Below are positions 37,884 through 49,879 of a stretch of 64,000 nt of DNA, piece after piece; the first letter of the stretch is position 1, and the number at the start of each line of letters is the position of its first letter. The stretch comes from Tillus elongatus (taxonomy: Eukaryota; Arthropoda; Insecta; Coleoptera; Cleridae). The stretch lies in the NCBI GenBank assembly GCA_964006375.1, contig OZ023266.1, positions 68,042,891-68,106,890 on the forward strand, read 5' to 3'. The position numbers and the translations under genes were made by a program. The notes beneath the pieces are model-generated. The model made no database searches and had not been told where the DNA came from. It worked only from the letters and a program-made list of their open reading frames with translations.

Positions 37884-40800
37884 ATGTCAAGAACACACCA
37901 CGAGGGCTTACAGCCTAAATACTATCGTACCGTGGGTGTTGACAAGGAGGAAAGAGGCAGCTTGTTAATTCTGGACTTGAAGGTTTGGAGGTTCGGAGGA
38001 GAAGGAAAAACATGTGTCGGCAAGGAATTCCACAACTTGGAAGTCCTCGGGACAAAAGAGCGGGCATAACAAGATGTTCTATGTCTGGTGACCTGGACGT
38101 TAAAAGGGTGCATTCGCTCTGTTCCCCTGGTAGATCTGCTGGGGGCAGCAGGTGGGGGAATTATGGAGGAAAGCTCCTCTGAGCAGTGCCCGTGCAGATA
38201 TCTATAAAAGAGAGAGAGAGGTCACCAACGGCACGTCGGTGGGAAACGGATGGAAGCCTTTGGGTGAGGGTAGGGTCACCGATGAGACGTATAGCTCTCT
38301 TTTGAATGGAGTCCAGGATAGCGAGTGTAGAAGCGGCAGCTGCACCCCAGATGTGGGAGCAGTAATCGAGGTTTGGCCTTATTTGTGAAGTGTATAAGGT
38401 ATAGAGATTAGTTGGTGAAAAGAATTTGCGAGCCCGGAAGAGGAAACCCAATTTCTTAGCAGCCGCTTCTGCAATTGATGTAACATGTTGGTGCCAATTA
38501 AGATTTCGATCCACATTAATGCCAACAAGAGAAAAGGACTCATTACTTTGAATAACTTGGTTGTTCATTGTGATGGGTCTAGGGCTGCTGTATCTCTTGT
38601 GAGAAAGAAAGCAAGACTTAGTTTTGGTGGGGTTGAATTGTACAAGATTTCTACTTCCCCAGTCTAATATTTTTTGGAGGTCTACGGAGACAGAACCCTC
38701 CATGAGTCTGCGATCCTCATCTAATTGGGCTAAAGAGACAGGCTTAGAATATTGTATGTTTGAGTGGAGGGTGCTGTCGTCCGCGTAACTGTGAACTGGG
38801 TTGGATGTGCTAGAGAGGAGGTCATTGATGTGGAGAAGAAACAAAGTAGGGGCTAAAGCTGTACCTTGAGGAACTCCTGCATTAATTGGATACAGTTTAG
38901 AGGAATGGCCATCCACAACAACAGATATGCTCCTGTTGGAGAGGAAATTTGCTATCCAGGTACAAAGTTTTGGTGGTAGGCCATAGGCCGGAAGTTTATT
39001 AAGTAGCGCTGCGTGCCAGACCTGGTCGAATGCTTTGGATATGTCTAGAGCAACAATCTGGGATTCACCGTGTTGTTCCATAGACTTGTTCCAAGAATGG
39101 GTGACAAAGGAAAGGAGGTCGGCAGTCGATCTGCGCTGACGGAATCCATACTGCCTGTCGTGGATTAGACTGTGTTTTTCAAGGAATTTTAGTAGTTCGG
39201 TGTTTATATACTTTTCCATCACTTTAGAGATGACTGAAAGGAGAGAAATAGGCCTGTAGTTGCTAGGAAGCGCTTTGGATCCTTTCTTGGGGATGGGTTG
39301 TACTCGAGCAGTTTTCCAGTTACTAGGGAATATGCCTTTATTGTAAGATATCTGAAACAGACGAGTCAGGACAGGAGCAAGTTCTGGTGCGCATTTTTTG
39401 AGAACAATTGCTGGGATCTCGTCAAGGCCAGAGGCTTTCCTGGTATTAAGAGAAGAGAGCATCTTTCGTACCTTTTTAGTTTGGAAAATGATATCAGTCA
39501 TTTTATGCGCGACATTGGGGACTGTTGGTGGTTGAACATTTGGAGGTGGGTTGAGAGTAGAATTTCCGGCGAACAACGAAGCAAAAAGTTCAGCCTTGCC
39601 CAGGGCGGTAGAAACAATTTCATCACCTGAGACAAGAGGTGGGAACGTGCTCTTGCAGAAATTATTCCCAATAGACTTAGCAAGAGTCCAGAAGGGTTTG
39701 CCGCCGTTGGAGCTTGAGAGGACTTTGTTTTTGATGTGGTTATTAAACGAGTTTTTTGCCTCAGAAAGAATGCGGACATAGCGGTTTCTTGCGTCGTTGA
39801 ATGCTTGACGATTTTCTTGACTGGGATTGTGTAGAAGCGTTTTGTGAGCTTTGACCTTTTCAAGTCTGGCCTTGTCACAGGATTTAGAGAACCAGGGCTT
39901 TTGAGTGGCTGAAGAGGTTTTCTGTGTACGTGGAATAAATAATTCCATGCCAGCTTGGATAATTTCGGTGACGTTTTGTGAGATATCAGAGGGGTCAGGA
40001 TGAGAGAAGCAGACAGACGCCCATGGAAATGAGGAAAAGTAATCCCGCATTTCGTCCCAGTTTGCGGAGTTGTAGTGCCAAACGATACGTGGGTGTGATG
40101 ACTGTGTGACCTCGGGTTGCATTGCACAGGAAGCAGTGACCATGCCGTGGTCTGAGCGACCAAGGGGGGCGGTGACTGATATCTTATAGCATTCAGGATT
40201 TGTAGTAAGAAGGAGATCCAAGGGATTTGAGCTGTGTGTTGGGATACGAGGAAAGTAAGTAGGTTGCTGTACCATATTGGCCAAAGAATTGCTGACTGCA
40301 AAGGCCTCCGCTGCTCTCCCTTGTGGATCGGTTTTTAAAGATCCTAGCCATTCCTTATTATGGACATTGAAGTCGCCAAGAATAGTGACCTCGGAGGAAG
40401 GATATTCAGAAATCAGATAGTCGTTTTTTTTTTTAGAAAGGTAGTCAAAGAGCTGGACAAAGTTGTTGTCAGAAGGTGACCGGTAAATGCAACAGATGAA
40501 TTTAGTTGCAGCCCTGAGAGAGAGTTTTATCCATAGTATGTCTTTTCTTCCAGCTTCTAAACTGGGAAGTCTGGTGCAGGGTAGATTGCTACGGACGTAT
40601 GCGCACACGCCTCCATGCAATCTAAAGGCAGTAAGGAGCTCATACCCCGGGAAATTAAGGTGATTAGTGGCTGTTTTGGCACTGATTTGGGTTTCGGTGA
40701 GGAAGAGGAGTTGGGGCCTGTTAGCCTGGAGGAAATGGTGGACGGAGTTCAGGTTAGAATTTAGGCCACATATATTCGAAAAGGATATGTTAAATCTTGA

Positions 40801-41172
40801 TGTTGGCGCCCCCTGTACACCCCTCTCCCGGAGATCCGAATGGAGGGGTATTTTGCCTCCGGAATATTTTATACAAGGAGGAGCCATCATCATTTTTGCT
40901 TATAAGGGAAACCGACTCATACACCAGAACCGGAAACGTCCGTTGGGACTTCACCGGCCCCTTGATGTATGGGGTGGTACCTCCTCGGGCGTGAAAAAAT
41001 CCTTTACTATTACATAAAGGAAAATTCCACTACCACCTGCTATGGATTGAATTGGATCAATGTCTACCCCTTTAAAAATAATATTAATAAAGGGACTATC
41101 AATTGTCCAGTAGTTATGATTTTCGACATAGTAGGAGGATACAAAACATTTTCATCATTTTGCATCCATGCC
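37884..41172 (-). mobile_element. CR1/jockey-like LINE, recent insertion, 5'-truncated
   Basis: The element is 3,289 bp on the minus strand. Its A-tail side is at 37884 next to the T run, and its 5' side is at 41172. It carries ORF2 (endonuclease and RT) but no ORF1, with only about 280 nt between the ORF2 start and the end. It is bracketed by the 157-bp duplication. A second, more damaged copy lies at 4396-5482. Confidence 0.93.
37922..40893 (-). pseudogene. LINE ORF2: endonuclease/reverse transcriptase, one 2-bp frameshift
   Basis: The first 910 codons are open (40893 down to 38161). The N-terminal ~230 residues are an exonuclease-endonuclease-phosphatase domain: SFSNICGLNSNLNSVHHFL, LLFLTETQIS, VTILGDFNVHNKEWL, GRSDHGMVTA. 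Residues about 480-780 are the RT: SNYRPISLLSVISKVMEK, DISKAFDQVWHAALLNKL, NAGVPQGTALAPTLFLLHIND, and the catalytic HSYADDSTLH. Near 38207-38221 a (CT)n run (AG on the plus strand) has one dinucleotide more than the frame allows. The reading frame after it (SCYARSFVPRTSKLWNSLPT to SSLSTPTVR, stop at 37922) is intact in another phase. Otherwise the copy looks young. Confidence 0.92.
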
Positions 41173-41329
41173 TATTAACGGATATGAAACTGAAGCTAGA
41201 ATGAAGATAAGTAACGATAGGATTGCAAATATGGTCAACAGCTTGAGTAAGTAGAAATGTTAACATATCTTGAAAGTATTATGACGGATGATAATAAATG
41301 AAGCAAAAATCTAAGAGGGATTTTTTTTT
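41173..41329. repeat. 157-bp direct repeat, right copy (target-site duplication)
   Basis: Second copy of 37727-37883. Sequence beyond 41330 differs. Confidence 0.95.
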
Positions 41330-41840
41330 CACGATGGAGCAGCAAGCAAGTAACGGACAAAAGTATTCTTCTCACTAACGAACATTTCAAATTTAATAAG
41401 ATAAAGAGGTACAAGCCGTACGTATGGATGTGGTAGCTAATGATGCGGAAACATGGACTTTGACTATGCCGGGCATGAAGAGAATAGAAGCTTTTGAAAT
41501 ATGGACTTGGGAAAAATCAGAAAGATACGATACATCAATAGAAAGATGAATAAAAATGTGCCAGAAGATGTTTCCTGAAAGAATTTGGGAGGAAAAACGT
41601 TAAATTTATTGGACATATTCTAAGACAATAACTTCGGCCAACATTTTTTTTCAAGGACTTGGAAAAGGGGAAAAAGGTGAACCAATGGGGAATTTCTGGA
41701 ATATCTGGCACAATTGATGAAGTGTAGAAGGTACAATAAAATGAAGAGAGTTACTGAAGACAGGGAATCATATTTATGACTACAGTGCGACATCGCCTTT
41801 AGGTTGCAATGATAATGATGATACGTATGCAACAACCAAT
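41330..41840 (+). pseudogene. Older LINE (endonuclease-RT type) remnant, right piece
   Basis: Plus-strand text reads NDAETWTLTMPGMKRIEAFE, IWTWEKSERYDTSIER, then MCQKMFPERIWEEKR in nearby frames. This resembles the widespread YGSETWTL-KRIEAFEMW-W C-terminal region of RTE-like RTs. It continues the piece at 37560-37883 once the younger LINE and one 157-bp copy are set aside. Degenerate. Confidence 0.7.
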
Positions 41841-42485
41841 GCGCTTTATAGCAAAAATAAGGCGATTGCCGGTATTCTCTAGTTTCATATGTTGTAGGGG
41901 GGGCAGTGCTGATTAAATATCTTTAACAACTTGTTTCTTCGGTATCCGAATAATCGAATTCAAATTATGTTTTTATGCGGACAATAATTATTGTTTTAAT
42001 TTATCACAAACAGCTTCAGCCTTTTCAAGTGAATGTGGTCTAAGGTTCATGTGTAACCCAAATAAGTGTTTTGGTCTTAAATTTTTAAGTAATGTCAATA
42101 AGTAGGCAACCAACCGTGTCATATTACTTTTACTCGCGGACGTACATATTATCATTACAAGGGGGCATTATAATGTCCTGTTATAGCAATGTTCTCGTTA
42201 TTATATAGTTATTTATGGGCATCGTATTACAATTAAAATGGCTTTCCAAAAAATCCCAACACTAAGTAAAAGTCGATCTAATAAGAATAAGAATTAAAAA
42301 AATTAACTGGTGAATACTTTTTTAAATATGTTTTATTAAAGAAATTATCTTTATCTCTCTAGATTTCCGTTTCCTTTAGTTTAAACCAATATTTCGTAGC
42401 GATTTGTGCTCAATTTATTAAGTGATTAACTCATTATTCCTAGGCGCCGTTTACGGAATAATTACATCATTTAAGTGAATTCGAA

Positions 42486-43320
42486 ATGGGGCGCATTGTT
42501 GTTATGCGGAAAGCCGGTTTTTGGTCAGATATACCCAACATATCCGACCACATAGGACGCAGTGTGTTAAAAGTGTTACATTGTTGGTCCAGGGGGCCTG
42601 ATAGTGGAATCCATAACCATCGTCATGGATCCGGACGACCTCGAGGGTATAGGTTTCGTTCGTATAGATCATTTATATGTCTCCCACTGACACCTAGACC
42701 ACAGCACAGAGAACCTTATGCTGTGCCTAAACATTGTACAGCTCAGCTTGAGTGGTGTAGCGGTAGATCAAATTGGGATGGCGAATGGAATTTTGTTATC
42801 CTCTCTAACGAGTCCCGATTCTGTGGTTGGGTTCACGATAGTCGCACGAGAGTGAGACGGTTAGGTGGAGCACTTAGAAATGTATAATTTGCTGTGGGAC
42901 GACACACGGCTCTTACAGGGGTGATGGTATGGGGTGCAATAACATACGGTAGCAGGTCACCTCTAGTTCTTATTTACAGAAAAAATGCAAATGATTACAT
43001 ACGAAACGTACTGCAGTCTGTTGCACTGCCATACCTACAAGAGTTAATTCAACCCTCTTTCCAACAAGACAACGCACGTCCTCATACAGTAAGGGTTAAT
43101 GCAAGGTTTTTACAAGAAAATAACGTGACCCTGCTTCCATGGCCTTCTCGTTCACCAGACTTGTCACCAATCGAACATGTGTGGGATATGATTGGCAGTC
43201 GACTGTGTAATTTATCACAACCACCAAATAACCTAGTTGACTTTAGTCATCGAAATCAATAAGCCTCGGATGATATTCCTCAGGATACCATAAATCACTG
43301 AATGTCAAGCATGCCGCGAA
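42486..43320 (+). pseudogene. Tc1-type transposase remnant
   Basis: The N-terminus MGRIVVMRKAGFWSDIPNIS, GRSVLKVLHCWSRGPD, HGSGRPR is the paired-like DNA-binding region of Tc1 transposases, followed by a large internal deletion. The catalytic part is clearer: VILSNESRFCGWVHDSRTRV, then after a stop at 42885, ALTGVMVWGAITYGSRSPLV, LIQPSFQQDNARPHTVR, and WPSRSPDLSPIEHVWDMIG. Of the DDE/D triad, the first D is N (SNESRF), the second is present (QDNARPH), and the third residue, E, is present (SPIEHVWD). Deleted, stopped and catalytically changed, so dead. Confidence 0.9.
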
Positions 43321-43329
43321 GGGCTTTCG

Positions 43330-44590
43330 ATTGCATAAGAAACCGCGGCGGATGCACTCATTATTAAATATGTAACTTTGTTATTTTTTGATATTTTAGT
43401 TTGAAAATTTTTCTAAACGTGATCAACTCTTATTTGATGTCGACAGTATTTTTAAATCAGTATATAAACCTGCAATTATTAAATAGAAAATAGAAAAGAA
43501 CAGGGGGACCTACACATACAACTTCCAGTCGAATGTACTGATTATCATTAAAAAGGGTGATTATACAATAATTTTTCTAAATGTTTCAAATTAAGTTTTG
43601 TGTAAAAAGTTTAAAAATACATACACCTTATATTTCAGGCAACACATCAAAACAATATAGCAGTCAATTTTGTATAATTTATGCTTACCAGTCTTAATAA
43701 TCCAAAATCCTTATTGCGTAGCTTAGAAATGAGAAAATTGGTAAGTTATAAATATGTGCCCAAGCAATATTACTAAATACCTAGTACTAATAAGGAATAA
43801 TAATTTACAAGAGTTTGTAAAGTTCCATTTGTTTTAACCTCAGTAATATTATGAGGCTTCTATTATAATTAAACAAAGGCACTTCCTTAGTAAAAAATGT
43901 CTAGCTAAGTTGCCTTAAATAAAAAATTTAACGAAATGTGGTACAGTCAAGTGCCTATACTTAGGACGGTACCCTTACTGAGATACTGTCCTGGGCCAGA
44001 AAACCGACATAATTATTCGTGAGATACCCCTAGTTTTATGGTTTTCTTTTTAGATTAATGGTAAATTATTCCTAAAATAAGTCGGCTAAAAAGTGTCTAT
44101 CAATACTTTGAAGATACATCGCTGGATCACCCGGTTGTAGCTGTAGGAGAAGGGGATAATATCGACAGTCGGGCAAAATCGATCATTTTCAAGTCTCATA
44201 AACTTGGCGCTATACGAGCGAAATGTACCGACCAGCCGATAGATCGCTTCGTAAAGTGCCTTTCTATATAGTTAGTCTGGTGCCATCACTAGTCCTGTGT
44301 GCATGTTGTTAGCTTTGCTCGTTTCTAGACTTTTCTTGTCCAAATTTTGCTGCTCTTATTAAGGCAGGAATATTTTTATATTTTCTAAATGTATTGCAAT
44401 TTACATTTCTAGGATACAGCAGATATTTACTCATAATTTGCGTCTAATCTGGTGCATTTGTAATCTATATTTTTCGTATAAAAATTTTTAAGATTAAGGT
44501 GTACTGGTTCGGGTAAAATCGATCATGCTGATCGATGTAATCCTTCAGTAATTGATATTACCCAACCTTATATTTTCACGTGGTACGTAT
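43330..44590. other. AT-rich intron, possibly the 5' part of the pogo-like element
   Basis: No coding region. CGGGCAAAATCGATCATTTT (44172) and CGGGTAAAATCGATCATGCT (44513) are a repeated phrase. Similar text (GGTCGGTTGATTTTGCTC) appears after the pogo ORF near 48763, so part of this stretch may belong to that element. Confidence 0.4.
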
Positions 44591-44592
44591 GG

Positions 44593-44794
<202 letters not shown>

Positions 44795-46916
44795 TGCGAG
44801 TTCATTGACAAGTCTGGCAAGTAAACATAGTACTCAAGGGCCCTATTGAGGGCAACTTGAGTTCCTGTCTATTGCCTTTGATTAACAAAAGCGCATATAT
44901 CAATCAGAACTGCCCTTTTGCATGGTGATGTAGGCGTTCTCTTTTAAATCGAGGGCGAGAAGAGCCGGCTTGAGTGTAACTGGTATCTTTCCTGTGGCGC
45001 CAATCACTATTGGTATCACGGTAACTTGCCTCTGCCGCCACATGTCCTTTACCTCTTCAGGCAGATGTAGATTTTTTGAGATTTTCCCCTGTGTTTCTTC
45101 TCTATATTTCAGGAGATGGAATTGTGATAACTATAAGGTAAGTTTGTTGTGTTTGTTTGTTGGTAAAAACTATGTCCGGACTATTATTTGGTATGTGTCG
45201 GGCATCCGCTGATGATGTGTTCTATAGACTCAGCTCTGGTCGAGCAGGCACGACGTTTATCAGAAGTAACTGTAGGATCCCGAACGACATATTTCATGTA
45301 ATTTCGGGTCGCCACCACTCGATCTTGTATTGCCACTACGAAGCCCTCGGTCTCCATATTTCAGCCAGCTGAAAGAGGCGTCAGGTTAATGTGTTCTTCT
45401 GCGAGAGTGTTAGGGTACTTCCTGTGCAGGGGCTTTGCCAACCACTGCTCAATTTCTTCGCGACATAATTGGTGTCGAACTTCCTGGTCCGGGAGGGGAA
45501 GGTTAAGCCTTATGGGTGTGAGGTTGTTGTTGACTAATATTATTGCAGTATGGAGGCGGCTAATTTGGGCTTTATCGTGAAAATATGTATGTAAATTCCG
45601 AGTTTGCCTCTCGTGCATGGTGGTCAATTTCAGTATGCCTCTACCTCCTTGTGACCGTGGTAGGTGAAACCGTTTTACATAACTTTTGCGATGATGCACC
45701 CTGTACTTCGTGGACAAAGTCCTAGTCTGTCTATCCACAGCCTCGAACTCTGTTTTTGTCCATTTGATAGTTCCAAATGTGTATACAGCCACCGGAATGG
45801 CGTATGTGTTGATGGCTCTTGTTTTATCAATGGCTGACAGACTAGTGTTTAAAATTTGTTTCATCCTTTCTTGCATCATCTCCTTTGTTCTGATTTTCAC
45901 AATCGTATTTGTACAGCTCATTTTCGTTCATAACTATTATATCTCCTTCTTCCCTGCCAACTTGGTACGTTGTTTCCTCAACTCATTTTCCCCTCTTCAT
46001 TGGGTTTATCCAACACTTATCTACCCTAAACTCCATTTGAATGTCTTTGGAGAATTTGTCAGTAAGGTTGAGCGACTTATCAAGTTCCTTCCTAGTGAAC
46101 GCATATATCTTAAAATCGTCCAGAAAGCAGGTGTGTCAAGCTCTCGTTTGACGTTATGGGGTAACCTTGACCGGATCTCTTTAGCGCCTCCGACAGTGGA
46201 TTCAACGCTAGTCAGAACCACAGTGGGCTTAGCGCGTCATCTTGAAATATGTCTCTCTTAGCTTTTACTTTTCCAATTTCTGTCGTTCTATCTAACAAGG
46301 TCAATTTTAGATTGGTATTCCAGCTTTCCATTATGGCAGATAGAAATTTATGTTTGTGGAAGTCTATTTTATAGACCCTAAGAACATCTAATATTCAGGA
46401 GTGCGGGACACTATTAAAAGCCTTCCAATAGTCAATGTAGGCAACATGAAGAAGGTTCATCATTTTCTTCGCGTTTTGAGTTATAACAGAGTCTATAACT
46501 ATTTACTCCTTGTAGCCAGTAGCGTTTTTGCTGCAGCCTTTTTGCTCCTCTGCTACCAGTTGGAAATTATGGTTATGCTTATACACTTTCTTGATTATGA
46601 TGGATGTCAGTAGTTTGTAGATGATAGGGAGGCACGTTATAGGGCGGTATTTACTTGGGTGAGGTTGTTGTGGTTCAGTTTTGGATAAAAGGTAAGTAAT
46701 ACCAGTCGTAAAAAATTTTGGGGTGTCTTCTGGATGTGGATGAGGTAAGAGAAAAATTTTAAGATCTTCTGATGTGTAACAGTAAGTATTTTGTATCAAT
46801 CATTATGGCTGTTGTCACAGCCTGGTGCCTTCTAGTTGTGTGTTTTACGTATGGCTTTCGTCATTTCTGAAAAGGTGACTCTTGATGATCTGTCATTATT
46901 GGTATTATCCGTTCGG

Positions 46917-46917
<1 letters not shown>
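44795..46917 (-). mobile_element. R4/Dong-type LINE remnant between (TTA)n arrays
   Basis: Minus-strand coding in several frames and in family order. RT fingers: ITYLLSKTE, PSKYRPITCLPIIYKLLTSI, LVAEEQKGC (46503-46799). RT palm: an AYIDYWKAFNSVPHS-like piece near 46430 and DALSPLW(F)LALNPLSEAL-like text near 46210. The open C-terminal piece (45361-45921) reads INTYAIPVAVYTFGTIKWTK, KYRVHHRKSYVKRFHLPRSQ, GGRGILKLTTMHERQTRNL. A late cysteine/histidine motif CSTRAESIEHIISGCPTH (near 45190-45250) is the restriction-like endonuclease region. The end is VTVIPIVIGATGKIP near 45000. Many stops. Its target appears to be (TTA)n. Confidence 0.85.
45361..45921 (-). pseudogene. R4/Dong-like ORF fragment (RT connection region)
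   Basis: The longest open piece of the preceding element, about 186 codons, with the INTYAIPVAVYTFGTIKWTK core and GGRGIL. The frame breaks just after LTPLSAG at 45361; the sequence continues in another frame as EGFVVAIQDRVVATRNYMKY. The initiator methionine is internal to the ancestral ORF. Confidence 0.82.
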
Positions 46918-46964
<47 letters not shown>

Positions 46965-46995
46965 ATTAATATTATTATTTAAATTATTATTGTTA
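46918..46995. repeat. (TTA)n array on the 5' side of the R4/Dong-like LINE
   Basis: TTATTA array of about 45 bp pure, then imperfect to about 46995. With 44593-44794 it brackets the LINE. Confidence 0.95.
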
Positions 46996-47019
46996 TTATT
47001 ATATGTCACCATTACATTT

Positions 47020-48740
47020 CAGATGCCACGAACATACGTCCGAAAAACTGGATGTTCTTCGTGGATGGAGGATTCCATGAAAAGAGCGATAACGGCAGGG
47101 GGAGAACAAAAATTATCCATTAGGTGTGCCGCTAAAATGTTTGAAGTTCCATATGGCACACTCTAAGATAGGCTTAGAGGTAGATTTCAACCAAAAACCT
47201 TACGTTGGAAAGAAAACGTGTTTTTCCAAATATCAGGCAGAAGAAATGGTTCATACGATATTAAACCTGTCAAAATTATTTTATGGATTGACTGCTAAAC
47301 GCGCACGTTTTTAATACGGCTAAAGGAATGTGTGGCAACGACTGGCTCTATTCGTTTATGCGACGTTATTCGCAACCTACTTTTCGCAAACCGGAAGCTA
47401 CTAATCTCAGTAGGATCACCGCATTCAACAAAGGCGAAATTGATGTTTTTTTTATAACCTAGTCAGTATTTGACAAATATCATTTTTAAGTTCATCGCAT
47501 TTACAACGTTGGCGGAAAAGGTATTTCCAACGTTCACAATCCAGGTCGTATATTGGCAGAAAAAAGATAAAAGAAAGTTGGCGCAATAACCAGCGGAGAA
47601 ATGGGACAAATTAATGCAATAGTCTGCTGCTTTAGTGCATGAGCGCAATATATTCTGCCCCGCAGACGCGATTTACAAATGTTCGATATCTGGCTGGATT
47701 ACAGAAGAGCTGTTTACCGAAAGGTTAAAACACAAATTTGCTAATGCTACTCCAGAGCAACCTATTCTTCCTATACTGGATAATCATTCTACTCATTCCT
47801 CTTTAGCTTCATACAATTTCGGTCGAAGTTCTGGCATTCATTTACTATCACTTCTACCCCACACATCTCACAGAACACAGTCTCTGGACATAACTTTCTA
47901 CCAGCCTTTCAAAACTGCTTACCAGCAAGAATGTGATAAGTACATGGAAAGTAGAAATTATGAGAAAAAAATACAAAAACTGATATAACCGAACCTTCTG
48001 GAAATGCCTACAATAGGGTTATCACGATAGAGAAGGCTCTAAACGGGTTCAAAACAATCGGAATATTCCCCATCAATCGTGATGTGTTTTGTGAGGAAGA
48101 CTTAATACCTATCTATGAAGATAATACAGATCGGTAAAATACAACCGATCCAGAAGATGTACCATTGAGTGAACAACCACCTCAGTGTATTTCAGAACCA
48201 ACAGAACACATATATAAGACTCCTTCTCCAGAACCGGGACCAAATGGAATTATTCCAGAAAGATTGAACATCTTACGTAATAGATTGTCATCAAATTCGT
48301 CTATTTGTTAATTTAAGATAACTTAAACGATGATGACGATAAAACCCTAAAAATTAAGGAAAAAAAAAGAGAAGACTTATGTCCCGCTCCAATCGTTCAA
48401 CCAAGAATTTCACAGCAAAGAAGACAACATTATAAAATATTAACATCCATTCCATTAAGAGAAGAACTAGATAATAAGACATTAAAAAGCAAAGAAAGGA
48501 GGAAATATAAAAATTTAAGAACGTTACAAGAAAAGTTACAGTAAAAGAGAAAACTCCAGTTGGAAAAAAGAAAAGAGAAATTTATGAAGTCTGTACTGTT
48601 TTTAAATAATCTGGACATGATAATGACGTTTGGTGGCGGTGTCGTTCTTGTGCAAGTTGGGCGCATGCTGACTGTACTAGCGCTGAGAAAACGTTAGTGT
48701 ATATTTGTGATCTATTGTCAATGTTAAAATGTTAAAAATA
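47020..48740 (+). pseudogene. Pogo/Tigger-type transposase remnant
   Basis: A psq/CENP-B-type start MPRTYVRKTGCSSWMEDSMK and AAKMFEVPYGTL, then after a stop DRLRGRFQPKTLRW-like text. The DDE part is clear at 47635-47988: FCPADAIYKCSISGWITEEL, PEQPILPILDNHSTHSSLA, LLSLLPHTSHRTQSLDITFY, QPFKTAYQQEC. This matches the LD(N/G)H.SH, LPPHTSH..QPLD order of pogo-group transposases. Then come IGIFPINRDVF and a C-terminal zinc-knuckle-like WWRCRSCASWAHADCTSAEK near 48630-48690. Several stops and frameshifts (47166, 47455, 47627) disable it. Its 5' side abuts the (TTA)n array. Confidence 0.87.
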
Positions 48741-48869
48741 AATTTATTTCAAAATATTACTGGTCGGTTGATTTTGCTCTTCATCGTGGTCAATATTATC
48801 CTACCGGTCGAAATTGCCCGATTTTTTCCTATTGCTAAAAACGTACCTTATAAACAAAAACATTTGTTT

Positions 48870-49690
48870 GTTTGCAAAACCAATATAAATACTCATAATA
48901 GATAAAGTAACCAAGCAATTTTTTCATTTTGGCCATCTTATTACATAGACTACAACTTGAAATTTTCAATAGTGCTTAAGAGTTAGATATTTCGTTGGAA
49001 GTACTTCTTAATTATGATGAGACAAGTATGCAAGATAATCAAAAACCAGTAAAGTTGTTGTATGCAGAAGCTGTAAAAATCACGAACGAAAGTTGATTAA
49101 TCCAAATTCTACTCTCTTGTTTCCTCATACAGTAAGTGGTGTAGCTACACCGTGATATGTTGTCTGACCCAGGAAAGCTTGTTTGGATGTTGTGGGCGAT
49201 ATATTAAATAATAAAGACGTAAGAAGTTTACATAATAGGAAATTGTGTATGCAAATATGTATGCACGTAGAAGAAACGAGCATAGCTTGTCACGACAGAA
49301 GTGCATAGTTAAACATTGTTAATTAATAACATAGGCTTTGTGGTGTGCCTACACCTTTATGGGAATAGTGTGACTACTAGTAGTAGTAGTATTAGCACTC
49401 TAACGGAAACTGTACTTAATGGAGTTGCCATCTAAAGAGGGCGGAGAAAAGGAGACATTTTGGCAGAAAATCTTCCACAAGAGCTGACAGGCACTGATTT
49501 ACCTATTGTACCTACAAATATTGTATGTTGCATATAAAAATACACGGTTTGATGTGTTATTTCCATGAGAATGATTATCTATATGTTGCACGATAAAATA
49601 ATTTCACTACATAAATAAAATGCGCGTTTCCAAATAAATTAACAATTTTTTAAACTGGGTTAAAAAATTAGGAGACCAACTGTAAATATG
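48870..49690. other. Intron upstream of CH1 exon, nothing recognised
   Basis: AT-rich with a short TAG/TAGTAG run near 49379. No gene or repeat was identified. Confidence 0.5.
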
Positions 49691-49695
49691 CTTAC

Positions 49696-49872
49696 CTGGA
49701 AATATAAAATAATAGTCCAAATCAGTCCAAGAACGACCGGTGGTCTCCCATCCACCAAGTCGCTAGCATTAATGTTGACTAGTTTTATTCTTTTGCTTGT
49801 TAGGAATTGCAAGGCTGTGTTGGCATTGCTGAGAAAATGTGGTCTTCGGAGAACCCTGCCTCTCTCCACAGG
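49696..49872 (-). CDS. Msp300: Msp300 exon: CH1 domain, C-terminal part
   Basis: A 177-nt exon of 59 codons, phase 0 to phase 0. Acceptor CTTTAG precedes the codons PVERG; donor GTAAGC follows the codons ILYFQ. The peptide contains RPHFLSNANTALQFL and VDGRPPVVLGLIWTIILYFQ, a hallmark CH1 ending shared by nesprins, spectrins and alpha-actinins (the LGLIWTII helix). With the previous exon it completes the actin-binding half of CH1. The first residues (PVERGR.L.RPHFLSN) resemble nesprin-1 rather than beta-spectrin. The exon stands alone between introns of 5.0 and 17.3 kb that hold transposons on both sides. Confidence 0.96.
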
Positions 49873-49879
49873 CTAAAGA

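Noticed and set aside
39298..40301. Frames of 110 codons (plus) and 267 codons (minus, second frame) within the LINE
   Set aside because: Out-of-frame shadows of ORF2, whose endonuclease and RT motifs lie in the other minus-strand frame.
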